Shown here: positions 10,701-20,981 of the stretch, in pieces
How the letters are laid out: each line of letters opens with the position of its first letter
Position numbering within the stretch: the stretch's first letter is position 1
From: Escallonia rubra
Taxonomy: Eukaryota > Streptophyta > Magnoliopsida > Escalloniales > Escalloniaceae
Direction: 5' to 3'
DNA length: 64,000 nt
Assembly: GCA_033065855.1 (NCBI GenBank)
Contig: JAVXUO010000913.1
Location: forward strand, 124,001-188,000
Notes under the pieces: model-generated
Told to the model about the DNA's origin: nothing
Database searches by the model: none
Seen by the model: only the letters and a program-made list of their open reading frames with translations
Translations under genes and position numbers: made by a program

Positions 10701-12090
10701 ACTGAATATCCTAGAAAATCCTTGCTGTGAAAGTACGCAAGGCAAGTAAAAATATTATAGTCCTACTGCATTCCAATGACTCGTGAAACGAGCTTCAGTA
10801 TTGTTTCAAACGCAAATCCGTATTTGCTAAGAACTAGAATTCTTATTGATTGGAAAAAAAAAAAAAAGGCAAGGGAAGGCGGATTACAACACCGCGTCAA
10901 ACATCAGATCAGTTGGCCTTTGAAATTAACATTAGAAGACCCTGTCAAAGAACTCTAAGCTACTTGGCTAGCGCTATAGAAGGAGGCATTGCTCTGTAGT
11001 GGGGGTGTGGACCTCGGTCATAACTTATGGTATCAAAATCTGGTTGCAAGTATTGTCCAACAATGGTTAGAGGGAAAGATTACAGGCTACGCGCGAAAAG
11101 GTTAAGTTTGGGCCTTAGCAGGTACACTAAGGCTAAAGGGGGGGAGATTGTAAAACCCCATCCCTCAGCAGGTAAATTACTGATTGAAATTAGCCTTAAA
11201 AGGCCAGCCAAGAAACTCGTTAGTAACTAGTTGGCTGACTCTTGGAGTTGCTAATTGCAGCCACATATGTAGCATGAGTAAAACCTATCTTAGATTTCCA
11301 TGGCTCGTCTCACTAAAAGACTATGTATGTTCTTCCACAACTCAAACGGCAGTCGCAAACAAACACATATTCTGAAAATATGTTCCATTATTGTATTATT
11401 TACCTAAAAGGAAATTAATGCAGTGATAATCGACCTCCAAGAGGATTGGCCACTACTCCTTGCTTGGAACTATTTCTACAAGCACATTAGTGTTTCAAAC
11501 CAGGAGACAGAGCTTAAGGTAGATTAGTTTTCTAAGACATCAGCGGTAGCTTTTCTTTGTGGTTACTAAAGCAAATATGATGCATTGCAAATAATTACAC
11601 ATCTGTACGCATCCAAGTCGTCTACTTAAGGTGATACTTCAGTAAAACACGATAATTCCAGCCATCATATTGGCTAAAACCAACTAAATAACTTTGTAAA
11701 AACGCTAAAAATGACAGCAACTCCACTGCACTAATCCGTGCATCTATCAGAGCTATGGAAACGCCATGCACCAAACAATGGGCATTGACAGAAATATTCT
11801 AAACCCCAAATACTAAAATAATTCAGCAAAGTTAAAAAGTCAGACAAATAAGGATACAGACATGCCAATTTAACAATTCCAATTAGGGAAATGCTATTTC
11901 AACCCCCTTGTATGCTTTTCAACCCTTCTTTATAACTGAAAATCCATCTTAGAGACAGATTTCAACCTTTTAGCAACAAATAAGTGTGTCAAATAGCATT
12001 TACGGGGTGAAAATAACCTTCCCAACTAACTAATGTGAAGAAGCAACAAACTCACTCACTTTTGCGATCGTTCATCTCGAAAGAAACCAT
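7742..12090 (-). CDS. GOT1: Vesicle transport protein GOT1
   Basis: Six coding exons on the minus strand (12060-12090, 10405-10496, 10210-10290, 9975-10072, 9812-9893, 7742-7780) join to 423 nt, or 140 residues plus stop, the usual length for plant GOT1. All junctions are GT-AG and in frame. The protein starts MVSFEMNDRKKIGLGLTGFG and ends FFDRYRSKRVPV. Four hydrophobic segments (about 12-32, 42-54, 70-90 and 95-115) make it a small tetraspan Golgi/ER membrane protein of the Got1/Sft2 family, which in yeast supports ER-Golgi and intra-Golgi vesicle traffic. The first coding exon is only 31 nt and the last only 39 nt. The first and last introns (about 1.6 and 2.0 kb) have collected transposons. 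The frame is intact, and I am confident of the family and of the exon model. Confidence 0.93.
7781..9420 (-). other. Most of GOT1 intron 5
   Basis: The stretch between the last coding exon and the hairpin MITE holds no recognisable gene. Overlapping frames on the plus strand at 8591-8856 are open but resemble nothing I know. A (TA)n run lies at about 9401-9420. Confidence 0.5.
9421..9623. mobile_element. Hairpin MITE in GOT1 intron 5
   Basis: The ends are inverted repeats: GGGTCGTGATCCATTGCTAG on the left and GGGAGCTGATCCATTGCTAG read from the right. It sits between two (TA)n runs. In the middle, 9468-9493 and 9503-9528 are perfect 26-nt inverted complements around a 9-nt loop. A second inverted segment, GGCCGTCCATTCTC / GCGTGGACGGCC, lies at about 9560-9590. 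The element is 203 bp with no coding capacity. TA flanks mean the target duplication cannot be sized, so the superfamily is open. Confidence 0.75.
10132..10188. repeat. (GA)n microsatellite in GOT1 intron 3
   Basis: A nearly pure AG dinucleotide run lies about 20 bp from the exon 3 donor. On the transcribed strand it is a (CT)n tract. Confidence 0.85.
10870..11300 (+). mobile_element. TRIM-like LTR fossil in GOT1 intron 1
   Basis: TGGTATCAAAATCT at about 11030 resembles an initiator-tRNA primer site. About 120 bp further, a purine tract AAAGGGGGGGAGAT is followed by TGTAAAACCCC, as expected at the start of a 3' LTR. The flanking stretches (about 10880-11028 and 11151-11300) share a weak direct similarity. 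There is no coding region, so this would be a terminal-repeat retrotransposon in miniature. It is old and degenerate with approximate ends. Confidence 0.4.
11886..12023. mobile_element. Small MITE in GOT1 intron 1
   Basis: The left end GGGAAATGCTATTTCAACCC and the right end read on the other strand, GGGAAGGTTATTTTCACCCC, are imperfect inverted repeats 138 bp apart. It resembles the many short GGGAAATGCTA-type elements of plants. No clear target duplication is seen. Confidence 0.45.
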
Positions 12091-12411
12091 CGTGATAGTT
12101 TTAATACGACTGCTTCAGTTGCCAATCAAATAACCTAAATAATCACGAAAACCAACAAGATCAAACTCAGTAAAAATCAAATTTACTCATCACATATAAA
12201 AAAAAAAAGTCTTCACATAATCTAGGTTTAAAGTTGGGACAGGAGAAATCAGATCCAAACACAGTACCTTTCCAAAATCTAGAATAAAACGAACCCAGAT
12301 TCCAAAATAACCTGCAGAAATTAAAAAATGAATAGAAACGATAAATAAAAACAGTTAATGCTAGCATCTGGAGGGTGATTGCTTAGCCAGAGGTACACTG
12401 TCTGCATACCT

Positions 12412-12545
12412 GTGCGCATGTACGTGAAGATAGAGAAAGTGGCCGCGAGGGTCTGATGAAGAGAGATGAGAACTGAAGAGCAGAGATGGGTGTTGATTGA
12501 TGATATTATGAAGAAATTGGAGACACGAGAGAGGGATTTTCAGTT
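12412..12545 (-). other. Probable 5' non-coding exon of GOT1
   Basis: On the minus strand a donor-like CACAG|GTATGC at about 12411 follows a CT/GA-rich leader. Acceptor-like CAG sites lie just upstream of the start codon at 12090. A 5' UTR intron of about 300 bp is therefore plausible, as in many plant trafficking genes. This is inference from splice motifs only. Confidence 0.35.
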
Positions 12546-13003
12546 TCAGCCTTTGTATTGCGACTGAAGGAAGGGAATGCTATTAGCGGGGTGACGTTAT
12601 TTAGCCTATGGTGACAGATTTAACTGCGAAGTGGACCACATTTTCGTTTGGGTAAATTGTTAATACCTTTTGACAATTAAAACCCTTGTCCTTTTTTTTT
12701 TTTTTGTGTGTGTGTGACAATTAACACCTTGACCTCTTAAATTTTCATCAATTGAAATATTAGTGAACCATCTAAATTATATAGATGGACGTTTGTGGTA
12801 AATTTTGCAGGTCTTTTTGTAAGGAATAATTGTTCAAACCCATTTTCACCACCGCATCGACCACCGTCGTCCTAACAAGACCACCACCATAACCACTACA
12901 CTAAACCCGCCATCGCCGCTTGCATCAAACCTCCATTATCACCATTATTGCCAAGCCCACCACTTCACTGAACCCACCACCGTATTAAAAACCACCACCC
13001 AAC

Positions 13004-14318
13004 CAAGGGCGGAGGGAATAAGGGGCACAGATGGGGTGATGCCCACCTGCTTTTCGGTGAATTTTTTATTCTATATGGTATATTTTATCCTTAATGAGAA
13101 AAATGTCACCTAAAATTTTTTTAAATGTTTAAAAGAGATATATTTTTAGTCACTTTATATGTTAAGCTATATGAGAATTTTAAAAATAGTTAAAAACAAA
13201 AGTCTTTTTAGCCATTAGAAATGCTAAACTTACTAAATAAAAAAAGTTCTGCAGTTAAAAAAATCATTTATTTTCTTTTGTTTTCAAAGTTTCCCTATTT
13301 CCAAAGCTTGAAAGCCACGTAATGGAGAGAGGCATGGAGCACACCGTCTTCTCAGTTCCCTCATCGGCCTTTCGCCCTCAACACCATGACCCAATACCTC
13401 CACCGGCAGGTCCACCTCTGGCGACTGACACAGTCGCATAGACGATAGATTCAATCACGGCAGAGTGGTTGAAGTCGTGATGTATTACTCAATTCATCTA
13501 TTCCTCCAGTTTTGTCCATCCATCATGGTGTATTTGCAGTAACGCTCTCCTCATATTTTCTTTCCCAAATTATTAGTGTCTCGCCTAATTTTTTCCACGA
13601 CAATCCCTTTAACTTAGAAAACATGAAGAACCCTATATATATTTTTTTTCAAGTATAAAGCTGCCATTCTTCAACTGATTACTGGAATTGCTTCATTGCC
13701 TCCATGCAAAGTCGCAAACCCTAATCTTCCACTTTGAAAGCAGGGGTAAGATCTAGACTTCCAGTATTCATTCTTAGAATTTCTAATTTCTTGAACTTGA
13801 ACCCTTTCCTCTTTTTTTTTTCAAATTAGAATTTGATAATTGAGTTTTGGAACTTCTAAGTCCTAATTGGGAATTGAGGCCGCTAGTGGGATTCTTAATT
13901 TCAGATTGAGATTATGAATTTTATTTTCATATTGCAATTGCTACTCGTGGGTGGTGAGTGTATAGGTTTCAGATTGAGGTTTGTTGGGATTTTTATCTTG
14001 GATTGAGAGATTGACAATTGCTTAGGAATTTGGCATTTGAGAGAATGACAATTGCTTAGGAATTTGGCATTTGAGAGAATGAATACTGAATTTGGCAATT
14101 GGGGTTTGAGAATTTGGAGCTTTCATGAACAAGTTGAATATACTGCCCATATGATGAATTGGGAAGTTCGGATTGTCGAATTAGAGTTCTTGTTTCTTGT
14201 CCATTTGGTCCACGTTCATTAGTTTGTTAGGTTTAATTCGTTGACGGATGTATTTTAAGCAAAAAAAAAATTAGCTATTAAGTGCCCACCTTGAACTAAG
14301 GTTCTGGCTCCGCCACTG
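13004..14318. mobile_element. Non-autonomous hAT element nested in the MULE
   Basis: The termini CAAGGGCGGAGG and, read from the right end, CAGTGGCGGAGCC are the GGCGGAG-type hAT inverted ends common in plants. A perfect 8-bp direct repeat CACCCAAC flanks it (12996-13003 and 14319-14326), the hAT target size. It is 1315 bp. The interior shows no transposase and only short frames. Confidence 0.88.
14012..14079. repeat. 34-bp tandem duplication inside the hAT element
   Basis: Two consecutive copies of a 34-bp unit containing CAATTGCTTAGGAATTTGG appear identical. Confidence 0.85.
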
Positions 14319-15697
14319 CACCCAACTATACTATCATTATCAACATGGAGATTTAAAATCAATAACCCACCAGCATCATACCAACAACACATTCCATTCT
14401 TTATTTCAAAACGTCGCAATTCACAACAAAATTGTTGCCCTAGTGACGCTATTGTCTCCCTTCGTCTTGGTGTTGATGACAGATAAAATTTTCAAGATAA
14501 AAATTCATTAACGCAGTTATGTCTCCTCGATATGCACATTCACGAGAAGACAAAATAAACTAGTCCACCATTACATTGCTCAAGTAACATAAATATGGAA
14601 GAAACACATGAAAGTACATATTTGCAAGTTTAAAGAAATACTATATGAATGTGATAGGAGAGTATAAAACATTAAGTTTAGAAACCTAATAGCTTTAAAC
14701 CAATCTATATCACACTTTATGGTCTTATATACATGGTCAACTGTAATCCATTTATTTATTGGGCCACATAACTAAGCTTAAGAACTTGTAACTTATGAAA
14801 TTATGACAACAAATCTTAATATGTACAATAAGGCGTATTATTTACTCCATAAATACGAGTCAATAGTACTAATTGTGATTTTGTAACCAATTTCATGATT
14901 TACTTTTAAGTAAATGCCCTAGATCCATAATTTGAAATCTAATTATATATCTATAAACTACATTTCATTTTAGTAAAATATTTTAGCAATGTATTGGTGT
15001 TGATGGCGAGGTTGTAAGTGAAGATATGGTGGTGTCAGTAGTAATGGCGAAGGAGAACCAAGATTTGTTGATCGCTTTTCTAAGTTTTGGGTGGTGGTTG
15101 GTTGCAGAGGAGGTGGTCGTTGAGGTGGATGATGGCGGATTTGGTTTGGGAACAGAGGGGTTTGACAATGTACGAGTGATGATCGGTTGAATACATGATG
15201 AGGGTCAGTAGGAGGAGGGAGAGGGTGGTGGCAACGACGAGTGTTTTTTTCTAGAGATGTAGAGAAAAGAGGGAAGATGGGACAACGAGGGACGGAGAGA
15301 ATCGGTGGTGCTGGTGGTATTACTGGTGAAAGAAAAAAGAAGAAACGAAAAAGGAAAAGAATAACACGTAAAGATTTTACAAGTAACCAAATCACATTTC
15401 GACACATATAAATGGCTTAATCTATTAAAAGTTTTACTTATGTACTCCTCTGCCAAGGTTGCCTGGGTTTAACGAACGAACACCAGTCCATAAAGATTAG
15501 GTAGTTGATCAATTTTGGGTTTCGGCTGACCAAAATTTAAAAAGCAAAGGTTTTAATTGATCAAAGTGGAAGGTTAGGGCTTTATTCGGCAAAATTTGCA
15601 AATATTGAGGTGTTATTTACAAGTTAGCCTTTTCATTTTTCACTGCACACATGAGTGGTCCACGCTGAATATTAAAAAAAACACTACGGAGTACTTA

Positions 15698-16155
15698 GGC
15701 TCCGTTTGGTAACATTTATTTTTTCAGCTTTTTTCTTCAATTTTGTAAACTGAAGAAAATAAAAGCGTTTGACACACAATTTTTTTTTTTTTCAGTTTTG
15801 AAAATCAGTTTTTAAAACAGAGTTGTTTTTGAAAACTCCAAAAAGGTTTTTTCGGTTTTGATTTTTATTTTGAGACCACCACCACCCTCCCACCGTCGGC
15901 AGCCACCGCCCACCGCCGGCGACTGGAAGCGTCCTCCGGCGGCCGGCAGCCACGCTAGCCACCACCACCGCAAACCACCACCAAAGAAAAAACTTAAAAT
16001 AAAATTTGGGTAATCAAACATCCAAAAGAAAAAAACTCAAAATAAAAATTGGGTAATCAAATACCCATTTGTTTTTGTTAAAAAAAATAACTGGTTTTGT
16101 TTTTTGTTTTTTTGAAAATAGAAAACCAAAACTGGAAGTGTTACTAAACGATACC
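15698..16155 (+). mobile_element. PIF/Harbinger-type MITE, complete
   Basis: It starts GGCTCCGTTTGGTAACA and ends, read on the other strand, GGTATCGTTTAGTAACA. It is flanked by TTA on both sides (15695-15697 and 16156-16158), the three-base TWA target of PIF/Harbinger. The element is 458 bp with an interior CCACCACC / GCCGGCGAC block. A second, interrupted member in the opposite orientation lies at 23578-25845. Confidence 0.82.
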
Positions 16156-16158
16156 TTA

Positions 16159-16972
16159 TATTTCACCATTTGCGTTCTATAATGGATGTTAGAGTTATTA
16201 GACTGTTACTATATGCTTTTAGAATCGTTATCAAAAGTTGAAGTGAAGCCATTTAAATCTCGCTATAGACATTTAGGATCATTATCAAGTGAAGCTCTAT
16301 GACCTTTTTTGAACCTGATTTATCAATCCTTTTACTTGTTATTATATATTAGCGAATTACAATCTCATATTAACGAATTACAATCCCCTAGCATGACTGG
16401 ACGATTGGAATGTACAAAAACTACCTTTGGTTGGAGCGGTGAGCTTTATAATCTTCGCCATTAGTTGCACCAGGTCGCATTCAATTGTCCGCGATCTGAG
16501 TCCTTTTTTCTTTACTACTATGTTTTAAAATTCAAGTGTACTTTCTAAACGAGACTATGAAAATCAATGATCTTATCTATGTATAGATAATATCTATGCA
16601 AGAAAATACGAGACAAAGCAACGAAGCCAAATGTTTTGTTAGACACAGAAGAGTAACAACTAACTAGACATGCAGTGACAACTAACTAGACATGCAACTC
16701 ACAAAATTAGCCAAAAGTGACACGAGAACACACATTCTAAAAATTATTATGTTCACCCAACAACAAGAAGAGTAATCAAGAGGTGCAGCTTAAAATTGCG
16801 CATTCAGCACCAAGTGACAAAGATCTTTATTTTTCTCAAGTTATGACCTGTCAAGGTTGCATTTAAAGAAGCTTTCCAAGTATATTGAAAAAATAATTGT
16901 TGAACGTACACAGAATGCCTGAGTCGAACACGAACGTTCCATTCTTAAAACAGCTATTGTTTGGTAGACTGT
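16159..16972. other. Intergenic, no gene recognised
   Basis: AT-rich DNA. A short tandem duplication of about 22 bp with core ACAACTAACTAGACATGCA lies at about 16655-16692. Nothing else is recognised. Confidence 0.5.
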
Positions 16973-17002
16973 TTATCGGTCACCAAAGTCTCTAATGAAC
17001 TG
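16973..17002 (-). other. Terminal-exon-like segment
   Basis: On the minus strand, TTGTTTGCAG is followed by ten codons reading QFIRDFGDR and a TAA stop. It would suit the last exon of a minus-strand gene whose other parts might include 18388-18468. I do not recognise the peptide, and chance cannot be excluded for so short a stretch. Confidence 0.2.
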
Positions 17003-17716
17003 CTGCAAACAATTAATTAATGTTAATCACCCAACAGTCACACGCACATAAGTGTAAAGTGCACCTAAAGTACCAATGCGCCTTTAGGCTGGCCCAGGCC
17101 CAGGCCCGAGTGCGCGTTCGTGCTCACTTTGTTTTGCTAGAACAATAAAACCATTAAATGGGCATATAAAAACACGCTCCCTTTTCCTCCGCTAAGGAAT
17201 GTGAGCTTGATTCATCATTTCAACTTTCAAGGGTCTGGACACTAGGAACTTCCTTAAAAAATTTCAACTTTTAGCCCTTAGATATCTGTAATCATTTGCT
17301 GAAATGACTTGATTCTTGTCTCTTAAGTATTTGATGAGATGACTTGATTCTTGTTTGTACTTATTGTAATGTACACTTTAATGTCCAAGTGTCCATTTAT
17401 GAAAAGTTTCCAACAAAAGATCCACCCGTTTAAAGGGCTCCGGTACACCAAATGGCCTTTCAAGGGAATGGGGGGAAATCTTTAGTAGAAAGCATCCCAA
17501 ATAAAGTCTAACAAAAAGATGAGCCACCAAATCTTATTCCTAATCTTGCAGGCTTCTTCTGTAAATCGAAATTCAGGCAGCTACTCCGCTGTTGGAAAAC
17601 CAAAGAATCAACAATGGTGGAGTTCATGGCTACAGCAAAATGTTGTATAAAAGCAGGAAGCTGTTCTCAAATCTTCATTCCCACACCAAATGTCATGCCA
17701 AAAGTAAATCATGGGT

Positions 17717-17960
17717 TTACAAAGACTCAAACTCCGCCACTCTAGGCCACCAACCAAGCTGTAGAACCCGAAAAGTACCCGCAATCAACCTTCTCCACAA
17801 AGCCCCCTCCTCAACCATGAATCTCCTAAGCCATTTGCCCAGCAATGAAGCATTAAAGTTTAAGAACTCAAAGAAGATTCTGTCGGTCTTTCTTGCATCT
17901 TCTTCGGCATCGCAACATTTAACGCATATTGACATTGGCATTGCTTCATATTGTCCCACA
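17717..17960 (-). mobile_element. LINE reverse-transcriptase fragment
   Basis: The minus-strand frame contains FNASLLGKWLRRFMVEEGAL followed by WRRLIAGTF. This matches the conserved NKALLGKWLWRF...E..LWR..I..KY block that follows the reverse-transcriptase domain of plant non-LTR retrotransposons. Only about 40 residues are recognisable. The rest of the element is absent, so it is a dead scrap. Confidence 0.5.
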
Positions 17961-18387
17961 CCAACGATGTGCCATACGCATTAAGGTTATGATAAGAACG
18001 CTTGAGCACAAGCCATATTCTTATCTTTGTCAAATGCTCAGTCATTATTACATTAAAGGATCCCCTGCCCCTTTACTGGGATCAAACAAGGTGCACAAGA
18101 GAACACAATTGGAGCATCATGCGCTACCGGCTACTGCTAAATCTATAAATTCAGTTCCATTCGGTCAACCCAACTCAATAGCCATGGTAGGGCAGTCAGT
18201 AATAGCAAAGCCTTGAATAACATGAGCAACAACCACGGTAAACCATAAAGATGCATGAGAATATGAAATTCGTTGCAGTTGTATGAGGCTCGGCATGTTG
18301 TGGAAGGTGAAAAATCTGAACTTTCTGACACTCTGACAGCGACATCAAAATCCAGTTTGATCCACCACAGAAAATATGGAGACTTAC

Positions 18388-18468
18388 CACAGGAGCCTAC
18401 AAGAGTTTTTGCATATTTCATAGCCTCAAATACGGATGTAGCAGTATCGTCTCGAGCAAGTTCACAAG
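18388..18468 (-). other. Exon-like segment of unknown gene
   Basis: On the minus strand, 81 nt lie between a TCTGTAG acceptor and a consensus GTAAGT donor. The open frame includes CELARDDTATSVFEAMKYAK and then TLVGSC. Splice sites and codon use look genuine, but I cannot assign a family and could not connect it to neighbouring exons. It may be a remnant of a host gene. Confidence 0.3.
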
Positions 18469-18620
18469 CTACAGAGAAGACAAATAACAGAAACACTGGA
18501 AACAGAAACAAGAAATAAGCAACCACACATTCCAAATTGCTGCAATTCCTGTCAGCGAATGACTCGTTTTAGCGTGCAAAATAGATCACCTCACTTAAAT
18601 GAAATGAACCACAATATTTA

Positions 18621-19365
18621 GAGGGTGTTTGGGATTGATTAAATCTTGGTCAAACCTGATTTAATTTAGATTAAATCAGGTTTGTGGGTGTTTGGCAAAA
18701 GAGATTAACAGATTTAATCCATCTCCAAAAGCTAAAAACTGATTTAATCCATAATCCTCAAAAGTGAGGATTATGAAATAATCACTTTTTCCATAATCAG
18801 GTTTGACCATGTAATTTACCGTCTTATCCCTATATTTTTTTACAAAAAGACCTCTCATACCCCTTAATTAATTAGATAATTGCTGGAGTTTATCTCTTCT
18901 CTGCTAACCTCTTTTTCATACTAATGTTCATGATGGTATCTGTGATACAATTTATGCTAGATAAATTATTATTTTTTTGTGCAAGATAAACTTTATTCGT
19001 AATTTTGGGATGTTATCGTACTATAAGCAATATCGTGAGATTGTTTATGTTTTTAAATTTAAAATAAAAAGTAACAATTTTTGTAGGACGTGAAAATAGC
19101 TATTTTCATAATTTATTTGGGCGTTATAATTATTTACGAATAAAAGTTATGTTAACGTTGCATGGATATTATAAAAATTATTTATTGAATGCCCTCTATG
19201 GTCATTTTGTTATAGTGAAACTGATTTAAGTACTTTTTATCCAAACACTTTTTATAAATTTAATCTAATTAACAACTACTTTTGCCGGCCAAACAGTAAA
19301 CTGATTTTGATTAAATCAGATTTTGAAAACTGATTAAGATTTAAGCAGAATCTGCTTTTTAGCAA
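18621..19365. mobile_element. Inverted-repeat MITE rich in GATTAAATC
   Basis: The left end reads GAGGGTGTTTGGGATTGATT with repeated GATTTAAT/ATTAAATC motifs and GTGTTTGGCAAAAG. The right part, read on the other strand, has ATCTGATTTAATC and GTTTGGCCGGCAAAAG in a comparable order. The right boundary is approximate. A related end lies at 59640-59816. No coding capacity. Confidence 0.55.
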
Positions 19366-20981
19366 TGTCATAAGCAAAATCTCAACATCAACATATATAT
19401 CACAGGAAATATCTTGGAGAGAGACCCCATCACCAAACCGCAGATCTAGCAAGAAGAATTTCCACCATAGCAAGCATAAGCATGAACAACTACATGGAGA
19501 CATTTTTGGGACACTTGAATACATGCTTGACAAAAAATACATGCTTGACACATTTTTGGGCGCATCTACAATTCCGATAGAATTCCCGAGATTGATATCT
19601 CCCTCAGTTTGCCTGCCCCACACTTCTTGACCACTCACTCACACAATGACGGAGACTCCTTGAATGCTTTAAGTCCAGTGGTTCATAAAAAGTAACTAAA
19701 AGAGTGACTACAATAATGTGCAAAATGTAGAGATGAAGCCATCATGTCACATGAGCATGACTATGTTGTAGACATATCTTCACAAACAAATGGGCATACT
19801 AACGAAATACAAACACTTCTGCGCTAGTTTTTATGAATCTACTGCGTTGATGTACCCATCTTCACATATGCTAGATAGACTTCACCTAGTATCTACCCAA
19901 ACTTAATTTCCAAGACCTTGCTGCTTTCAGAGTGGTCAGTCTCATCTGCTTTACTGATTTGATAATAGCAGTTAAAATTACCATCACTTCTTCAGGTGAC
20001 TGGAAACAGTAATGGTCTGAATGGCTTCTGTTTAACTTGACTTGTTTTTCTAGAACCCGCTTTTCCTTTTTGTATTGGGTAGACGCAACATGGTACAGTC
20101 TTCCTCTAAATGGCTTTCTTAGGCCGAATCAGACATTAGTCTCAACAAGGCAACCACTCGGTACAGTCTCAAAGCAAGCTAGCTCTGACTTGTATTTATT
20201 GTGGAGGCTACATAAATAGAGGTGTTTACCAACCCCCCATACTATGTACAATGAAAGTGAGGTTCTATAGCAGGTATTTCTAGCAACTACCAAGAGAGTG
20301 AAGAGACTATAGCTGCTAAATTAGTCGCAACAAGTGAGAAAGCGATATTCAGGAACAGTTATTAGGTAACAACTATCAACCCGGTGAAAATTAACTCTAT
20401 GCCATGAACTGCAAACTGCAGTGTAAAATGGTACTCACCACCAAGTCATTTGCCCACGTAAATGATGGTGGACATTCATATTGTAGGTACTTCCTTTACT
20501 GCTTGTCCTTGAAAGTTCCGCATAATAGGCACTCTGGGATTTTCACTCAGTAGGACCCATTTACACTAACGATGATGGACAAAGAATGACTTACATAGAA
20601 CAAGGAAGTTGATTTGCTATGACTTAATACCATGAAAACTGCAGCCAAACACTATTCAGACAGGCATTATTTACTTCCTACAACTTTTACCACATTAAGA
20701 TGGGACTTGAGGAGAAAGAATCTTTGTCTTAACTGGCAAGATCAAAAATGAAAATAGGCGGGTCATATCTGGTGACTGTAACTTGCAGCCAATGAAGATC
20801 TAAATATTAGTAAATGCATCAAAATTGTACACCATACTTTATACAAGATCGGCTATAAGACGCGTAAATGTATTACTGCAAAGTACAATAGATCTGTTTC
20901 ATCTTCTCTAACCTGGGGATAGACCTGCCTGCAAGGTGGGGGAGAGGGCTGTTTTGCCTTCAATAGTACAAAGTAAGGAAC
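19366..20981. other. Intergenic, downstream of the maturase gene
   Basis: No convincing gene. A minus-strand frame at 19276-19638 is open for 120 codons but is low in recognisable content and overlaps the MITE end. The last 100-200 bp should hold the 3' UTR of the maturase transcript. Confidence 0.5.

Larger units (their letters stand above)
12650..15629. mobile_element. Mutator-type element carrying a nested hAT element
   Basis: The left end GGGTAAATTGTTAATACC and the right end read on the other strand, GGCTAACTTGTAAATAAC, are imperfect inverted termini. Flanking 9-mers TTTTCGTTT (12641-12649) and TTTTCATTT (15630-15638) agree at 8 of 9 positions, fitting a Mutator target duplication. The interior has a CCACC-rich block on the left and GGTGGTGG-rich text on the right. 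No transposase is seen. Without the hAT insertion it would be about 1.67 kb. Confidence 0.65.

Noticed and set aside
20900-20960. SINE 3' end (CCTGGGGATAGACCTGCC)
   Set aside because: It matches only a few scattered positions of the Au-type 3' end, unlike the fragment at 28335.
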